Assembly: GCF_025998175.1 (NCBI RefSeq)
Contig: NZ_AP026695.1
Coordinates: 124,001-188,000 of the forward strand
DNA: 64,000 bases
From: Nitrosopumilus zosterae
GTDB lineage: Archaea; Thermoproteota; Nitrososphaeria; Nitrososphaerales; Nitrosopumilaceae
Direction of reading: 5' to 3'
Below are positions 39,807 to 49,156 of this stretch, in pieces. Under the pieces are notes generated by a model, which had not been told where the DNA came from, searched no databases, and worked only from the letters and a program-made list of their open reading frames with translations. Within the stretch, counting starts at the first letter, position 1. Each line of letters starts with the position of its first letter. The position numbers and the translations under genes were made by a program.

Positions 39807-40016
39807 ATGAACGACGATGAGAAAGGAAAGCGATTTTTAGAATTAATTGATGAGCAAAATAATCTTCAATGGAGTGCCATTGCAAAACTGACTTCTTTAA
39901 TTAGTTCAAAATGGAATTCCAGAGAGCTTCAAAATGAACTGGAATCAATAGTGGAAAAGCATTCAACGATAACAAAAGAGCTTAACAGTCTAGATGAGAA
40001 TAGCAGTATTTTATAG
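39807..40016 (+). CDS. Small helical hypothetical protein
   Basis: 69 aa, charged and helical (KGKRFLELIDEQNNLQWSAIAKLTSLI), no motif recognised. TATA-like TTTTTTATCAT is centred 26 nt before the ATG. The stop region overlaps the convergent heme O synthase gene by 6 nt. Confidence 0.6.
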   Translation: MNDDEKGKRFLELIDEQNNLQWSAIAKLTSLISSKWNSRELQNELESIVEKHSTITKELNSLDENSSIL

Positions 40017-40940
40017 AGCAGAATCTACCATTAGTGCAATAAACAATACTGCCAAATATGGACTAGAAAATTTGAACAAAGTCCATGAAGCTTTCTCCAT
40101 AGGCTTTACAATTACCCATATTGACAAAGCAATCATTAATGCGCCTGATACAATCGCAGTCCATAGATATACACTACCTACCATTGAATCTCCACTTTCA
40201 GTAGTAATGAAAAATGGCGCAATTGAAAATAATACCATGATTACAGTTGATCCTGCAATTGCTCTTGCAGATGTCTTTTCTGATTGAACTGCAGTTAGCA
40301 TCGGAACATTTACTTTGTTATAATCATCCTTGAAATGTAATGTCAAAGCCCATATGTGCATTGGAATCCAAATAAACACTAATCCTGCCATTGCTAAACC
40401 CATCGTCCATAAATCTGACATACTTACAGCTACCCAACCAATCATTGGAGGTGAACCTCCACACAAACCTCCTAAAATTATATTGGTTCTTGAATTTCGT
40501 TTTAGCGCATAAGAGTAAACTAGAATATTATTTACTAAGCCAAATGCAATAAATGCAGTTGCCCATGCACCTTGTTCTAAAGTAGTAGTAAAAGAAATTC
40601 CAAATGCTAAAACTAATGATATGCCTGCTAATACTAATCCAAAATTTCTTGCTTTTTCAGCAGGATAGATCCTTTTTGATGGAAGTGGCCTACCCTTTGT
40701 TCTTTCCATAATAGCATCAATATCCCTATCATGATAATTTGTTAAAGTATTAGCAGCGGCAGAGCCTGCTGCAACTGAAAACAACATTAGCAACCAAGTT
40801 GCAGGAGAAATTTCAATATCATAAATATTAGATGCTGTTAATGCTGCACCAAATGCAGTAAAGACAAGTAAATACCAGATCTTTGGCTTTGTTAATTCAT
40901 AATATACGGCAACTCTTGATTCAGATTTTTGCTTTTGCAA
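40011..40940 (-). CDS. ctaB: Protoheme IX farnesyltransferase (heme O synthase)
   Basis: 309 aa, about eight to nine membrane helices. UbiA-family prenyltransferase with the two Asp motifs NYHDRDIDAIMERTKGRPL (residues 69-87) and HFKDDYNKVNVPML (about 202-215). It converts heme b to heme o for terminal oxidases, consistent with aerobic respiration. Its start is 2 nt after the stop of the Lrp-family gene, so they are probably coexpressed. Confidence 0.95.
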   Translation of the reverse strand: MQKQKSESRVAVYYELTKPKIWYLLVFTAFGAALTASNIYDIEISPATWLLMLFSVAAGSAAANTLTNYHDRDIDAIMERTKGRPLPSKRIYPAEKARNFGLVLAGISLVLAFGISFTTTLEQGAWATAFIAFGLVNNILVYSYALKRNSRTNIILGGLCGGSPPMIGWVAVSMSDLWTMGLAMAGLVFIWIPMHIWALTLHFKDDYNKVNVPMLTAVQSEKTSARAIAGSTVIMVLFSIAPFFITTESGDSMVGSVYLWTAIVSGALMIALSIWVIVKPMEKASWTLFKFSSPYLAVLFIALMVDSAL

Positions 40941-40942
40941 TA

Positions 40943-41410
40943 CTAGTCACTACCCTTTGATGGCATATATGGCATTGCTTTCATTCGTGATTTCATCTCA
41001 ATAAATGATTCTGAAGACTGTATTCCTTCAATTCTACCAATTCGCTCTGAGATCATTTTATGCATCTGATCTAATGATTTTGAATACATAGTTACTAAAA
41101 TGTCAAATCTTCCTGTAACTTCAGCTACTTCTCTTACTCCATCTATTTTGAATAATTCTTCTATAATGTGATCGCGATTTTTTGTATCCATGTTAATCCC
41201 AGTTAATGCTTTTACATTATACCCAAGTTCAGCATCATTTACATCAATAGTAAAACGTTCAATCAATTTTCTTTTAACTAATCTTTTGATTCGTGAATAT
41301 ACCACTGATGAATTTACATTGATTTTCTTTGATAATCTCGGAACTGAAATCGATGCATCATTAGATAATTCTGATAAAATTTGTAAATCTAAATCATCTA
41401 CTTTTGCCGT
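40943..41410 (-). CDS. Lrp/AsnC-family transcriptional regulator with apparent ACG start
   Basis: The conserved protein begins VDDLDLQILSELSNDASISVP and is coding from ACG 41410 (155 aa, normal Lrp length), but no ATG, GTG or TTG exists between the in-frame TAA at 41413 and GTG 41305. Starting at GTG 41305 (120 aa) would delete the first two helices of the HTH. The C-terminal RAM domain (GVREVAEVTGRFDILVTM) is intact. Start is ACG or another rare codon, a mutation, or a sequence error. TATA-like CTTATAAAG lies near 41448. Likely regulates the downstream ctaB or amino-acid genes. Confidence 0.8.
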   Translation of the reverse strand, partial: TAKVDDLDLQILSELSNDASISVPRLSKKINVNSSVVYSRIKRLVKRKLIERFTIDVNDAELGYNVKALTGINMDTKNRDHIIEELFKIDGVREVAEVTGRFDILVTMYSKSLDQMHKMISERIGRIEGIQSSESFIEMKSRMKAMPYMPSKGSD

Positions 41411-41481
41411 TTAAAACACCTGAGTCGATCTAGATTTCTGGTTCTTATAAAGTTATTATTGAAAAAATTACAAAAAATTAT

Positions 41482-42558
41482 CTAAATCTTGCCTTTTTTG
41501 TATAACATTTCTGCAAGTAACACTGCACCTTTTGCTGAACCCATTTTTTTATTATGTGAGAAGAGCATGTATTTGAGACCGTTATCAAATAACTCTTCTT
41601 TCTCAACTCTTCCTATTGTGGTTGTCATTCCATCACCAACAGTTCTCTCCATTCTAGGTTGAGGTCTTGTAGGATCTTCATGAAATGCATAGTAATCTTT
41701 TGGAGCAGAAGGCAATCCTATAACTGAAATATCTTTATTGCATTGATTGTAAGTCTCTTTTGCTCTTGCAGGATCAATCTCCTTTGTCGTTTCAACAAAC
41801 ACAGATTCTGTGTGTCCATCTATTACAGGAACCCTAGTACAAGTACAGCTAATTCTAATGTCTGCTTCTTCAATTTTTCCATCTTTTAGTTTACCTAAAA
41901 TTTTTCTGGTTTCTTGTCTTACCTTTCCTTCTTCTTTCGGAATGTATGGAATTATGTTATCTGTTATTCCCATGGCCGACACACCTGATTTTCCACCACC
42001 TGAAATGGCCTGCATTGAAGTCATCATAACTTTTTTTGCACCATATTTTTCAAGTAATGGTTTTAATGTAATTGCTAAACCTGTGGTTGTACAGTTTGGA
42101 AGAGGTGCCACCCAACCTTTCCAATTTCTATTCTTTTTTTGAATATCAAGTAATTCTGTCTGCTCATCATTAATTCCTGGAATTAGAATAGGAACATCAT
42201 TTTCGTATCTATAAGCTGAACTAGTTGAGATAACCGGTAAATCAACTGCCATTTTAGTCTCAATGTCTCTTGCAGCTTCAGATTCAACAGCAGAAAATAC
42301 TAAATCTAATTGTGATACATCTAATTCATTAATTGATTTTACTGTCATTTCTTTGATGTATTCTGGGATTTCTCCACCTACATCCCATGCAACAATTCCA
42401 TTTGAATCCTTTATTGCGTCTAGGTATTTCTTGCCTGCAGAACGTTCAGATGCTGCAATTTGAGTTACTTCAAACCATGGATGGTTATTTAGTGACTGAA
42501 CAAATTCCTGACCAACAGAACCTGTAACTCCAATAATTGCAACCCTTTTTTTAGCCAT
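41482..42558 (-). CDS. asd: Aspartate-semialdehyde dehydrogenase (or malonyl-CoA reductase-type)
   Basis: 358 aa, archaeal/fungal class ASD. N-terminal GVTGSVGQEF nucleotide loop (10-19), catalytic Cys156 (PLPNCTTTG), substrate-binding region RVPVIDGHTESVFVE with His. It makes aspartate semialdehyde for Lys/Thr/Met. In Sulfolobales a paralogue of this family is the malonyl-CoA/succinyl-CoA reductase of the 3HP/4HB cycle, so that alternative should be kept in mind; sequence alone does not separate them here. Confidence 0.92.
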   Translation of the reverse strand: MAKKRVAIIGVTGSVGQEFVQSLNNHPWFEVTQIAASERSAGKKYLDAIKDSNGIVAWDVGGEIPEYIKEMTVKSINELDVSQLDLVFSAVESEAARDIETKMAVDLPVISTSSAYRYENDVPILIPGINDEQTELLDIQKKNRNWKGWVAPLPNCTTTGLAITLKPLLEKYGAKKVMMTSMQAISGGGKSGVSAMGITDNIIPYIPKEEGKVRQETRKILGKLKDGKIEEADIRISCTCTRVPVIDGHTESVFVETTKEIDPARAKETYNQCNKDISVIGLPSAPKDYYAFHEDPTRPQPRMERTVGDGMTTTIGRVEKEELFDNGLKYMLFSHNKKMGSAKGAVLLAEMLYKKGKI

Positions 42559-42641
42559 AATTTACTAATTGATGTCTTTCAATTAATAATCGTTTTCTGA
42601 ATCACCAAAACATACTAAATCAGCAACTACTATTTGGAACT

Positions 42642-43721
42642 GTGAAAATAAGAACAAAATCTTCCATAATTAGACATATTCCAGTAATTCACGGGGGAAG
42701 ACACTCTTTAAAAAATTCTAATCCTCAAATATTGGATTTTAGTTCCAACATTAATCCACTTGGAATCCCTCCATCCGTAAAAAACTTCCTTAAAAAAAAT
42801 CTTGACACTATTCAAAATTATCCTGATTTAGACTCGTCTGAACTAATTTTAAGTATAAAAAAATACACGCAATTAGATAAATCAAATATTCTTGTTGGAA
42901 ATGGTGCAATTGAACTAATCTATAATTTCTGTTTTGCCTTTCTGTCTGGAAAAAAAGTATTGATTCCTGTTCCTACTTTTCAAGAATATGAAACTGCAGC
43001 AAAACTCAACAACAGTAAAATTTCATTTTTTAAAACATTAGATTTGTCTGAAAATATTAATTCATTTATTTCAAAAATTCCAAGAAATGGTTGCATCTTT
43101 ATTTGTAATCCTAATAATCCTACAGGAAAACTTTTGCCAAAAAAACAAATGCTAAAAATAATTCAAAAAGCACAAAAAAATTCTTCTTTAGTATTTGTTG
43201 ATGAATGCTTTATTGAACTAGTTCCTGAATCCAACGAATCAGTAATATCATATATAAAAAAATACGATAATCTATTTGTTTTACGTTCTTTGACTAAATC
43301 TTTTGGATTTCCTGGATTGAGAATAGGTTACGCAGTAGCATCAAAGCAAATAGTTGAAATTTTGCAGAAAATAAAAATCCCATGGAGTGTAAATTCCCTA
43401 GCACAACATGCAGCAAAAATTTCTCTTAACAATAAATCTCATATCACAAAATCAAAATTAGTTATTAAAAAGGAATCAAACTTTCTAAAAAATAAAATCA
43501 ATCAATTTTATGGATTTGAATGCTGTGATTCTTCAACAAATTTTATTTTGATAAAAACAATTCATGATTCAACAGAATTACAAAAAAAATTACTCAAACA
43601 TAAAATCCTTATTCGAGACTGTAAAAATTTTCGAGGATTAGACAATCATTATTTTCGTATTGCTGTAAAATCTCATAAGGATAACATAAAACTAGTAAAA
43701 GCATTGGAGAATTTCACATGA
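42642..43721 (+). CDS. cobD: L-threonine-phosphate decarboxylase-type PLP enzyme (cobalamin)
   Basis: 359 aa from GTG 42642; TATA-like CATACTAAAT is centred about 26 nt upstream. Fold-type I aminotransferase related to HisC. VIHGGRH near the start and DFSSNINPLGIPPSV are typical of the CobD decarboxylase, with PLP Lys in LTKSFGFPGLRIGYA. It supplies aminopropanol phosphate for the cobalamin side chain. First gene of a five-gene cobalamin operon, overlapping cobQ by 4 nt. HisC function is the less likely alternative. Confidence 0.85.
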   Translation: MKIRTKSSIIRHIPVIHGGRHSLKNSNPQILDFSSNINPLGIPPSVKNFLKKNLDTIQNYPDLDSSELILSIKKYTQLDKSNILVGNGAIELIYNFCFAFLSGKKVLIPVPTFQEYETAAKLNNSKISFFKTLDLSENINSFISKIPRNGCIFICNPNNPTGKLLPKKQMLKIIQKAQKNSSLVFVDECFIELVPESNESVISYIKKYDNLFVLRSLTKSFGFPGLRIGYAVASKQIVEILQKIKIPWSVNSLAQHAAKISLNNKSHITKSKLVIKKESNFLKNKINQFYGFECCDSSTNFILIKTIHDSTELQKKLLKHKILIRDCKNFRGLDNHYFRIAVKSHKDNIKLVKALENFT

Positions 43722-44557
43722 AATCATTAATGATTCAGGGAACATCTTCTGGTGCTGGAAAAACAACTCTGGTTGCAGCTCTTTGCCGAATTTTTTCAGA
43801 TAAAGGATACAATGTTGCTCCATTCAAATCCCAAAATATGTCAAATTTTGGATATGTTACGCCTACATTTGAGATTTCCAGAGCACAAGCTATCCAAGCA
43901 ATTGGTGCTCGTTGTACAATCACTCCTGACTTGAATCCTATATTGCTCAAGCCAATAGGAAATTACAATAGCATTGTATATCTACATGGAAAACGCTACA
44001 AAAAAATGCATGCAAAAGATTACTATGAAAAATTTGTAAATACCAAAGGATTCAACATTGCATCTAGATCTTTGAAAACATTGCAAAAAAATTTTGATTT
44101 AGTAATTTTAGAAGGTGCAGGATCGCCTGCTGAAATTAATTTACAAAAATTTGATATTGCAAACATGCGAATTGCGGAAAGAGCAAAAGCTTCAGTATTA
44201 CTTGTTTCTGATATTGACAAGGGCGGTTCCTTTGCAAGTATTGTAGGAACTATGGCTTTAATTGAAAAAAAATATCAACAGCTTGTAAAAGGTTTCATAT
44301 TTAACAAATTTAGAGGGGATATTGATGTGCTAAAACCAGGATTTCAAAAACTCAAAAAACTTACAACTATTCCCGTTGTTGGTACTGTCCCACTAATATC
44401 ACTAGATTTACCCGAAGAGGATTCTCTTCATGCAAAACCTAAAGATATCACATGGAATAAGAAAAATCTTTTAAAAATTGATAATGAACTAAATCGATTA
44501 GCAAAAACTGTAAAATCAAACATTGATATCAAATCAATTGAGAGAATGCTAAAATGA
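43718..44557 (+). CDS. cobQ: Cobyric acid synthase, ATPase domain only
   Basis: 279 aa, compared with roughly 480-500 for the usual CobQ/CbiP. The N-terminal DTB-synthetase-like ATPase domain is intact: P-loop GTSSGAGKTT (8-17), PFKSQNMSNF, LEGAGSPAEINL, ANMRIAERA, VSDIDKGGSFASIVGT. The C-terminal class I glutamine amidotransferase domain with its Cys-His-Glu triad is absent, and the next gene begins 4 nt before the stop, leaving no room for it. It amidates cobyrinic-acid side chains; here ammonia may be used directly or a separate glutaminase recruited (inference). Confidence 0.85.
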   Translation: MKSLMIQGTSSGAGKTTLVAALCRIFSDKGYNVAPFKSQNMSNFGYVTPTFEISRAQAIQAIGARCTITPDLNPILLKPIGNYNSIVYLHGKRYKKMHAKDYYEKFVNTKGFNIASRSLKTLQKNFDLVILEGAGSPAEINLQKFDIANMRIAERAKASVLLVSDIDKGGSFASIVGTMALIEKKYQQLVKGFIFNKFRGDIDVLKPGFQKLKKLTTIPVVGTVPLISLDLPEEDSLHAKPKDITWNKKNLLKIDNELNRLAKTVKSNIDIKSIERMLK

Positions 44558-45522
44558 TTCTTGAATCTATTTTTATTGTTGGTATTGCAATTTTTATTGA
44601 TTTAACATTAGGGGATCCAAAAAATAAATATCATCCTACTGTTTGGATGGGCAAATTAATTGCTACACTAACACCTATTGCAAAAAATAAAAATCCTACA
44701 ATTGAAAAAACTGGAGGAATTTTAATCATAATTATTACTAGTCTGATTGTTATCTCATTACTTTTAATTTTAAATGTTGGAATATCTCTAATCTCTTTTG
44801 ATTACATTTCAATTATAGTGTATGTAATTGTTGGTGGATTATTACTAAAAACCACAATTGCTATTAGAGGAATGGAAAATCACACCCATAAAATTCTAGA
44901 ATTCCTTGATAATGATCTAGATGGGGCTAGAGCAAATCTGTCTATGATAGTTAAGAGAAATACTAAGAATCTGGATAAAAATCATGTAATTTCAGGCATG
45001 TTGGAGAGCATTAGTGAAAATACTGTTGATGGGATAACCGGTCCTCTTTTCTATTTTTCAATTTTTGGTTTGCCTGGAGCATTTATGTATAGAGTAATTA
45101 ACACTGCAGATTCAATGATTGGATACAGGACAGATCTATTCAAAAATGTAGGATGGTTTGCTGCAACTTGTGACACCATTTTGAACTATGTTCCATCTAG
45201 ACTTACAGGCTTGACTATGATTATTTCAGCTGCTATCTTAAAAAATAATTGGAAGAAATCATACAAAATCATGATTCGTGATGGCAAAAAAACTGAAAGT
45301 CCAAATGCTGGATATCCTATGGCTGCATTAGCAGGAGCGCTTGAAACAAAATTTGAAAAGATAAATCACTACAAGTTAGGTGACGGTGAAATTACATTAA
45401 CAAAAGAACACGTGTACTCTGCAATAACAATGATGAAACTTACATCAATTCTCTTCTTTGGAATAGTTACAATTCCAATAATTTCCATTTTGTCTTTAAT
45501 TGGATGGTGGATTCATGCTTAA
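44554..45522 (+). CDS. cbiB: Adenosylcobinamide-phosphate synthase CbiB
   Basis: 322 aa integral membrane protein. LTLGDPKNKYHPTVWMGKLI near the N-terminus, NLSMIVKRNTKNLD, SESISENTVDGITGPLFY-type motif and GYRTDLFKNVGWFAA are family signatures. It attaches aminopropanol phosphate to adenosylcobyric acid. It overlaps cobQ by 4 nt and cobS by 8 nt. Confidence 0.95.
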   Translation: MILESIFIVGIAIFIDLTLGDPKNKYHPTVWMGKLIATLTPIAKNKNPTIEKTGGILIIIITSLIVISLLLILNVGISLISFDYISIIVYVIVGGLLLKTTIAIRGMENHTHKILEFLDNDLDGARANLSMIVKRNTKNLDKNHVISGMLESISENTVDGITGPLFYFSIFGLPGAFMYRVINTADSMIGYRTDLFKNVGWFAATCDTILNYVPSRLTGLTMIISAAILKNNWKKSYKIMIRDGKKTESPNAGYPMAALAGALETKFEKINHYKLGDGEITLTKEHVYSAITMMKLTSILFFGIVTIPIISILSLIGWWIHA

Positions 45523-46240
45523 AGAAATAAGTTCTGTTTTTTCATTTCTTACAATATTTCCATCTTCAAATACGACTCTAGAAAATATCGCAAAATACAT
45601 GTATCTTTTTCCTATAGTTGGAATTGCAATTGGACTTTTAGTCGGTTCTTTTGGATTTGGTTTATCCTTCTTTTTAGATCCGTTGTTAGTTAGTTTGTTA
45701 GTTGTAGCTTTTATTGCAATCGTAACTGGAATTCATCATGCAGACGGCTTGGCTGATTTTGCTGACGGATTAATGGTCAAAGGTAGTAAAGATAAAAAGC
45801 TAAAAGCGATGAAAGATCTTTCAACTGGTTCTGCAGGAATTGTTGGAATAGTGTTATATCTAATTGGATTGGTGATTACAGTTTCACTTACAAGTGGATT
45901 TGATTTGTTTAAAGCAATTTTGATTAGTGAAATTCTAGCAAAATTCTCAATGGTATTGCTGGCCAGTCTTGGAAATTCAGCCTCCTTAGGCTCCAATTCA
46001 CCTTTTGTAGACGTGATGAAAGATAAGAAAAAACTCACTGCCGCATTCATAATCATGCTAATTCCTGTCATCGCTATTGGTGAAACAACTGGATTAGTAA
46101 TGCTCGGCGTAACTGTAACTCTTGTTATTTTTCTTTTAGCACTATCCACTCGTAGTTTTGGTGGAATTACTGGTGACGTGCTTGGCGCTACAAATGAACT
46201 CACAAGATTAGCTTCATTGATGGTGTTTGTATCAATATGA
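45515..46240 (+). CDS. cobS: Adenosylcobinamide-GDP ribazoletransferase
   Basis: 241 aa from ATG 45515. Multi-pass membrane enzyme joining activated cobinamide with alpha-ribazole. Key motifs: SFLTIFPSS, GIHHADGLADFADGLM (Asp-rich metal site, about residues 75-90), DLSTGSAGIVG, GGITGDVLGATNEL. Overlaps cbiB at its start and cobY at its stop (4 nt). Confidence 0.95.
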   Translation: MLKEISSVFSFLTIFPSSNTTLENIAKYMYLFPIVGIAIGLLVGSFGFGLSFFLDPLLVSLLVVAFIAIVTGIHHADGLADFADGLMVKGSKDKKLKAMKDLSTGSAGIVGIVLYLIGLVITVSLTSGFDLFKAILISEILAKFSMVLLASLGNSASLGSNSPFVDVMKDKKKLTAAFIIMLIPVIAIGETTGLVMLGVTVTLVIFLLALSTRSFGGITGDVLGATNELTRLASLMVFVSI

Positions 46241-46821
46241 TTGGGATTGTGATGGCTGGTGGGAAAGGCACTCGTATGAATTTAGATGACGAAAAATTAT
46301 TGCTCAAATACAAAAAACCAATCATACTTCACGTAATTGATTCATTAAACAATTCCAATCTTTTTTCAAAAATTCTAGCAATCACAAGTTCTAATTCTCC
46401 TAAAACAAAAAAACTACTTCAAGAAAATAATATTGAAATCTTTGACACTCCTGGAATTGGTTATGTTGAAGATCTAAATTTAGTACTAAAGGCAATAGAT
46501 GATCAAGTTTTAGTTACTTCTGGCGATTTACCTTTATTGGATGGAGAGATAATCAAAAAAATTGTAAACCAATATGACTCTCAAAAAACATGGACTAGCA
46601 TCCTTGTAACTAAAAAATTCCTTTCTTCACTTGGACTTGAATCTGATTATCCAGTAAATTTTTCTGATCAAGTATGCCATTATACTGGGATTTCATTAGT
46701 AAATTCAAAAAAAATTACATCGCTTGAAACTTTAGATGAAAATTATATCATATTTGATGATAAGAGACTTGCATTTAATCTAAATTCTAAACAGGATTAT
46801 GATTTACTCAGCACTACCTGA
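46237..46821 (+). CDS. cobY: Adenosylcobinamide-phosphate guanylyltransferase CobY
   Basis: 194 aa nucleotidyltransferase, the archaeal non-orthologous replacement for CobU. N-terminal VMAGGKGTRM GTP-binding loop (residues 6-15), then LVTSGDLPLL (metal Asp). It activates cobinamide phosphate with GTP. Last gene of the operon; its 3' end overlaps the convergent S27e gene by 18 nt. Confidence 0.93.
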   Translation: MIGIVMAGGKGTRMNLDDEKLLLKYKKPIILHVIDSLNNSNLFSKILAITSSNSPKTKKLLQENNIEIFDTPGIGYVEDLNLVLKAIDDQVLVTSGDLPLLDGEIIKKIVNQYDSQKTWTSILVTKKFLSSLGLESDYPVNFSDQVCHYTGISLVNSKKITSLETLDENYIIFDDKRLAFNLNSKQDYDLLSTT

Positions 46822-47001
46822 GACTTTGCCATTAATTTTGGCTTTAGAACCTGTTGCTTCTGCAATTACATTTCCACAGGAATTGCATGCAACTTGTGTT
46901 GATGCATGAGAATAAACTACTTGTAATTCTCCACATTCATTACAGTTGACTTTTTGAAACTTACTTGCTGGTTTTGGAATCTCAATGTGATCTTTTTTCA
47001 T
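46804..47001 (-). CDS. rps27e: 30S ribosomal protein S27e
   Basis: 65 aa zinc-ribbon ribosomal protein: VNCNECGELQVVYSHASTQVACNSCG (residues 18-43) with two Cys pairs. Full length. It overlaps L44e by 4 nt upstream, the common archaeal L44e-S27e pair. Confidence 0.96.
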   Translation of the reverse strand: MKKDHIEIPKPASKFQKVNCNECGELQVVYSHASTQVACNSCGNVIAEATGSKAKINGKVSGSAE

Positions 47002-47279
47002 GCTGCCACCAACTCAAATTTCTTAATTCTAACGCCTACTTTATTGTATTTCTTTTTACACACGGTACATGTCATGATAGGAGTAACTTTCTTTGTAACT
47101 TTGGCTGGTTTTGCTAATTTTGGGAATTTCTGTCCACCATATCCCTTTTTACGTTCTGCGTGTCGACGTTCACCTCTAGCTGAACCTCGTCTTTTTCCAG
47201 CCTTGTAAATGGAGACCTTTTGTTCAGTATGTGTTTTACACTTTGCACAATACTTTCTGATCACCTTAGGAATGTTCAT
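46998..47279 (-). CDS. rpl44e: 50S ribosomal protein L44e
   Basis: 93 aa. Archaeal/eukaryotic L44e (L36a): RKYCAKCKTHTEQKVSIYKAGKRRG and, at the C-terminal end, MTCTVCKKKYNKVGVRIKKFEL. Basic, two Cys pairs. First gene of the L44e-S27e unit. Confidence 0.96.
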   Translation of the reverse strand: MNIPKVIRKYCAKCKTHTEQKVSIYKAGKRRGSARGERRHAERKKGYGGQKFPKLAKPAKVTKKVTPIMTCTVCKKKYNKVGVRIKKFELVAA

Positions 47280-47349
47280 ATCAAAAAAACCTCTTCAACC
47301 GTAATTTAAGCATTGAATCTATAATAGGCGCAAAATCCAATTATTATCT

Positions 47350-49113
47350 GTGACTTCGAGCCTGGCAACTTCGATCTCTTCATTGAATTCCGTAGCTATG
47401 GGTGACAAAAAAGCCGATCTTATTTTAAAAAATTGTAATTTACTATCAGTTTACACACGAGAAATTCTCCCAAAAATTCAGATTGCAATAATATGTGATA
47501 GAATTGCATATGTTGGTCCTGATGCTTCACATACTTTAGGTCCAAAAACAACTGTAATTGATGTAAAAGAAAAATATGTTTCTCCTGGTTTTGCAGATCC
47601 TCACTTGCATATTGATCAATTTGTGTTGCCTTCTGAATTTGTACAGAAGGCTCTTCTTTGTGGTGTTACTTCTTTATTTTCAGATCCAATTGATATTGTA
47701 AGCGTTGCAGGTTACAAAGGTTTTCAAGAATTTCTTAAACTTGGGGAAGATTTGCCAATAAGAATTTTCCAAGTTGTACCTGGAGGTCTTCCTGTGGATG
47801 GAAAATTTAGTAACAGTGACTCTCTCACATTATCGCAAGAAAAATCTGCAATAAAACATCCACATGTTCTTGGTTTGGGAGAAGTTTTTTCTTGGACCAA
47901 AGTAACTCTTCGTGAACCAAAAACAATGAAATCTATTTCATCTATGTTGGAGCATGATTGTATAATTAATGGCCATACAGCTGGTGCAAGTGAAAAGAAA
48001 CTTAATGCATATGTTTCCTCTGGTATTTTATCATGTCATGAACCAATCAATTTTGATCAAGTGTTAGAACGATTACGTCTTGGAATGTGGATAATGATTA
48101 GAGAAGGCTCGATAAGACGAGATTTGAAAGAAATTATTCCAAGCGTTTTATCTCATGGGACGTATCTTAATCGTTTAATGTTTTGCTCAGATGGTCTTGA
48201 TCCTCTTGATATTATGAATTTTGGTCACATAGATCATTGTGTAAGAGAATCAATCAAACTCGGCCTCAAACCAATAGACGCAATTACTATGGCTTCAAAA
48301 AATAATTTTGATTATTATAACATGGGAAAAGATCTTGGTGGAATAGCGCCTGGAAAATTAGCAGATATTCTAATCTTTGATGATCTAAAATCAATTAAAC
48401 CGACCAAAGTCTTTGTAGGTGGAAAACTAGTTGTATCTAATGGAAAAATTGTCACATCTATTAAGAAAAAATCAATATCTCCATGGTTCAAAAAAACTGT
48501 AAAATTAAAAAAATTCTCAAAAAATGACTTTCTTATAAAATCAAAAAAGAAAGACGTACTTGCAAATACTATATTCATGCAAACTGAAATCATTACTAAA
48601 ATCGGTTCAGCTAATCTTCGTTCAAAGGATAATCAAATTTCTGCTTCTTTAGATTCTGATATATGGAAAGTTGCAGCATTTGATAGAATTCATGGTACAA
48701 ATCAACATTCTATTGGATTTCTTGAAAATTTTGGAGCTGATATTGGTGCATTTGCATCTACGTGGAGTTTTCATGAAAATGATCTGATAGTAATTGGATC
48801 TGATGATTCTGATATGGCAATAGCTTCCAACCACATTATACAGAATCAAGGTGGATTTGTTGTAGTAAAATCTGGTAAAATTCTTGCATCTTTGCCCTTA
48901 CAATTTGCAGGAATTATTTCTACAGATTCTTTTGACAAAGTATCCAAAAATTTTGAAAATATCAATAATACTATTGTTGATTCTGGATGTAAATTTTCCA
49001 GACCTCATCTGGTTCCATTGTTTTTACCTTTCTTGGCATTACCTTCTGTTAGAATTCTTTCAGGTGGAATTGTAGATGTGAAAAAACGGCGTTACATACA
49101 ACCGATCAACTAA
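47350..49113 (+). CDS. ade: Adenine deaminase
   Basis: 587 aa from GTG 47350; TCTATAATA (47318-47326) centred 26-28 nt upstream supports it over ATG 47398. Deaminates adenine to hypoxanthine. Amidohydrolase metal site ADPHLHIDQF (His pair), NGHTAGAS, LGLGEVFSW, and SDGLDPLDI (Asp), followed by the adenine-deaminase C-terminal domain (FDRIHGTNQHSIGFLENFG). Feeds purine salvage together with guaB and guaA in this window. Confidence 0.93.
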   Translation: MTSSLATSISSLNSVAMGDKKADLILKNCNLLSVYTREILPKIQIAIICDRIAYVGPDASHTLGPKTTVIDVKEKYVSPGFADPHLHIDQFVLPSEFVQKALLCGVTSLFSDPIDIVSVAGYKGFQEFLKLGEDLPIRIFQVVPGGLPVDGKFSNSDSLTLSQEKSAIKHPHVLGLGEVFSWTKVTLREPKTMKSISSMLEHDCIINGHTAGASEKKLNAYVSSGILSCHEPINFDQVLERLRLGMWIMIREGSIRRDLKEIIPSVLSHGTYLNRLMFCSDGLDPLDIMNFGHIDHCVRESIKLGLKPIDAITMASKNNFDYYNMGKDLGGIAPGKLADILIFDDLKSIKPTKVFVGGKLVVSNGKIVTSIKKKSISPWFKKTVKLKKFSKNDFLIKSKKKDVLANTIFMQTEIITKIGSANLRSKDNQISASLDSDIWKVAAFDRIHGTNQHSIGFLENFGADIGAFASTWSFHENDLIVIGSDDSDMAIASNHIIQNQGGFVVVKSGKILASLPLQFAGIISTDSFDKVSKNFENINNTIVDSGCKFSRPHLVPLFLPFLALPSVRILSGGIVDVKKRRYIQPIN

Positions 49114-49156
49114 GTAATGTTAAAAAGGGGGATTCGGGGACTGAAGCTGAAACTAA

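Noticed and set aside
46804-46821. Frameshift at the cobY end
   Set aside because: The 18-nt convergent overlap with S27e is normal for compact genomes; both proteins have full family length.
47350-49113. Dihydroorotase or other amidohydrolase instead of adenine deaminase
   Set aside because: The C-terminal adenine-deaminase domain with DRIHGTNQ-type motif and the protein length support Ade.
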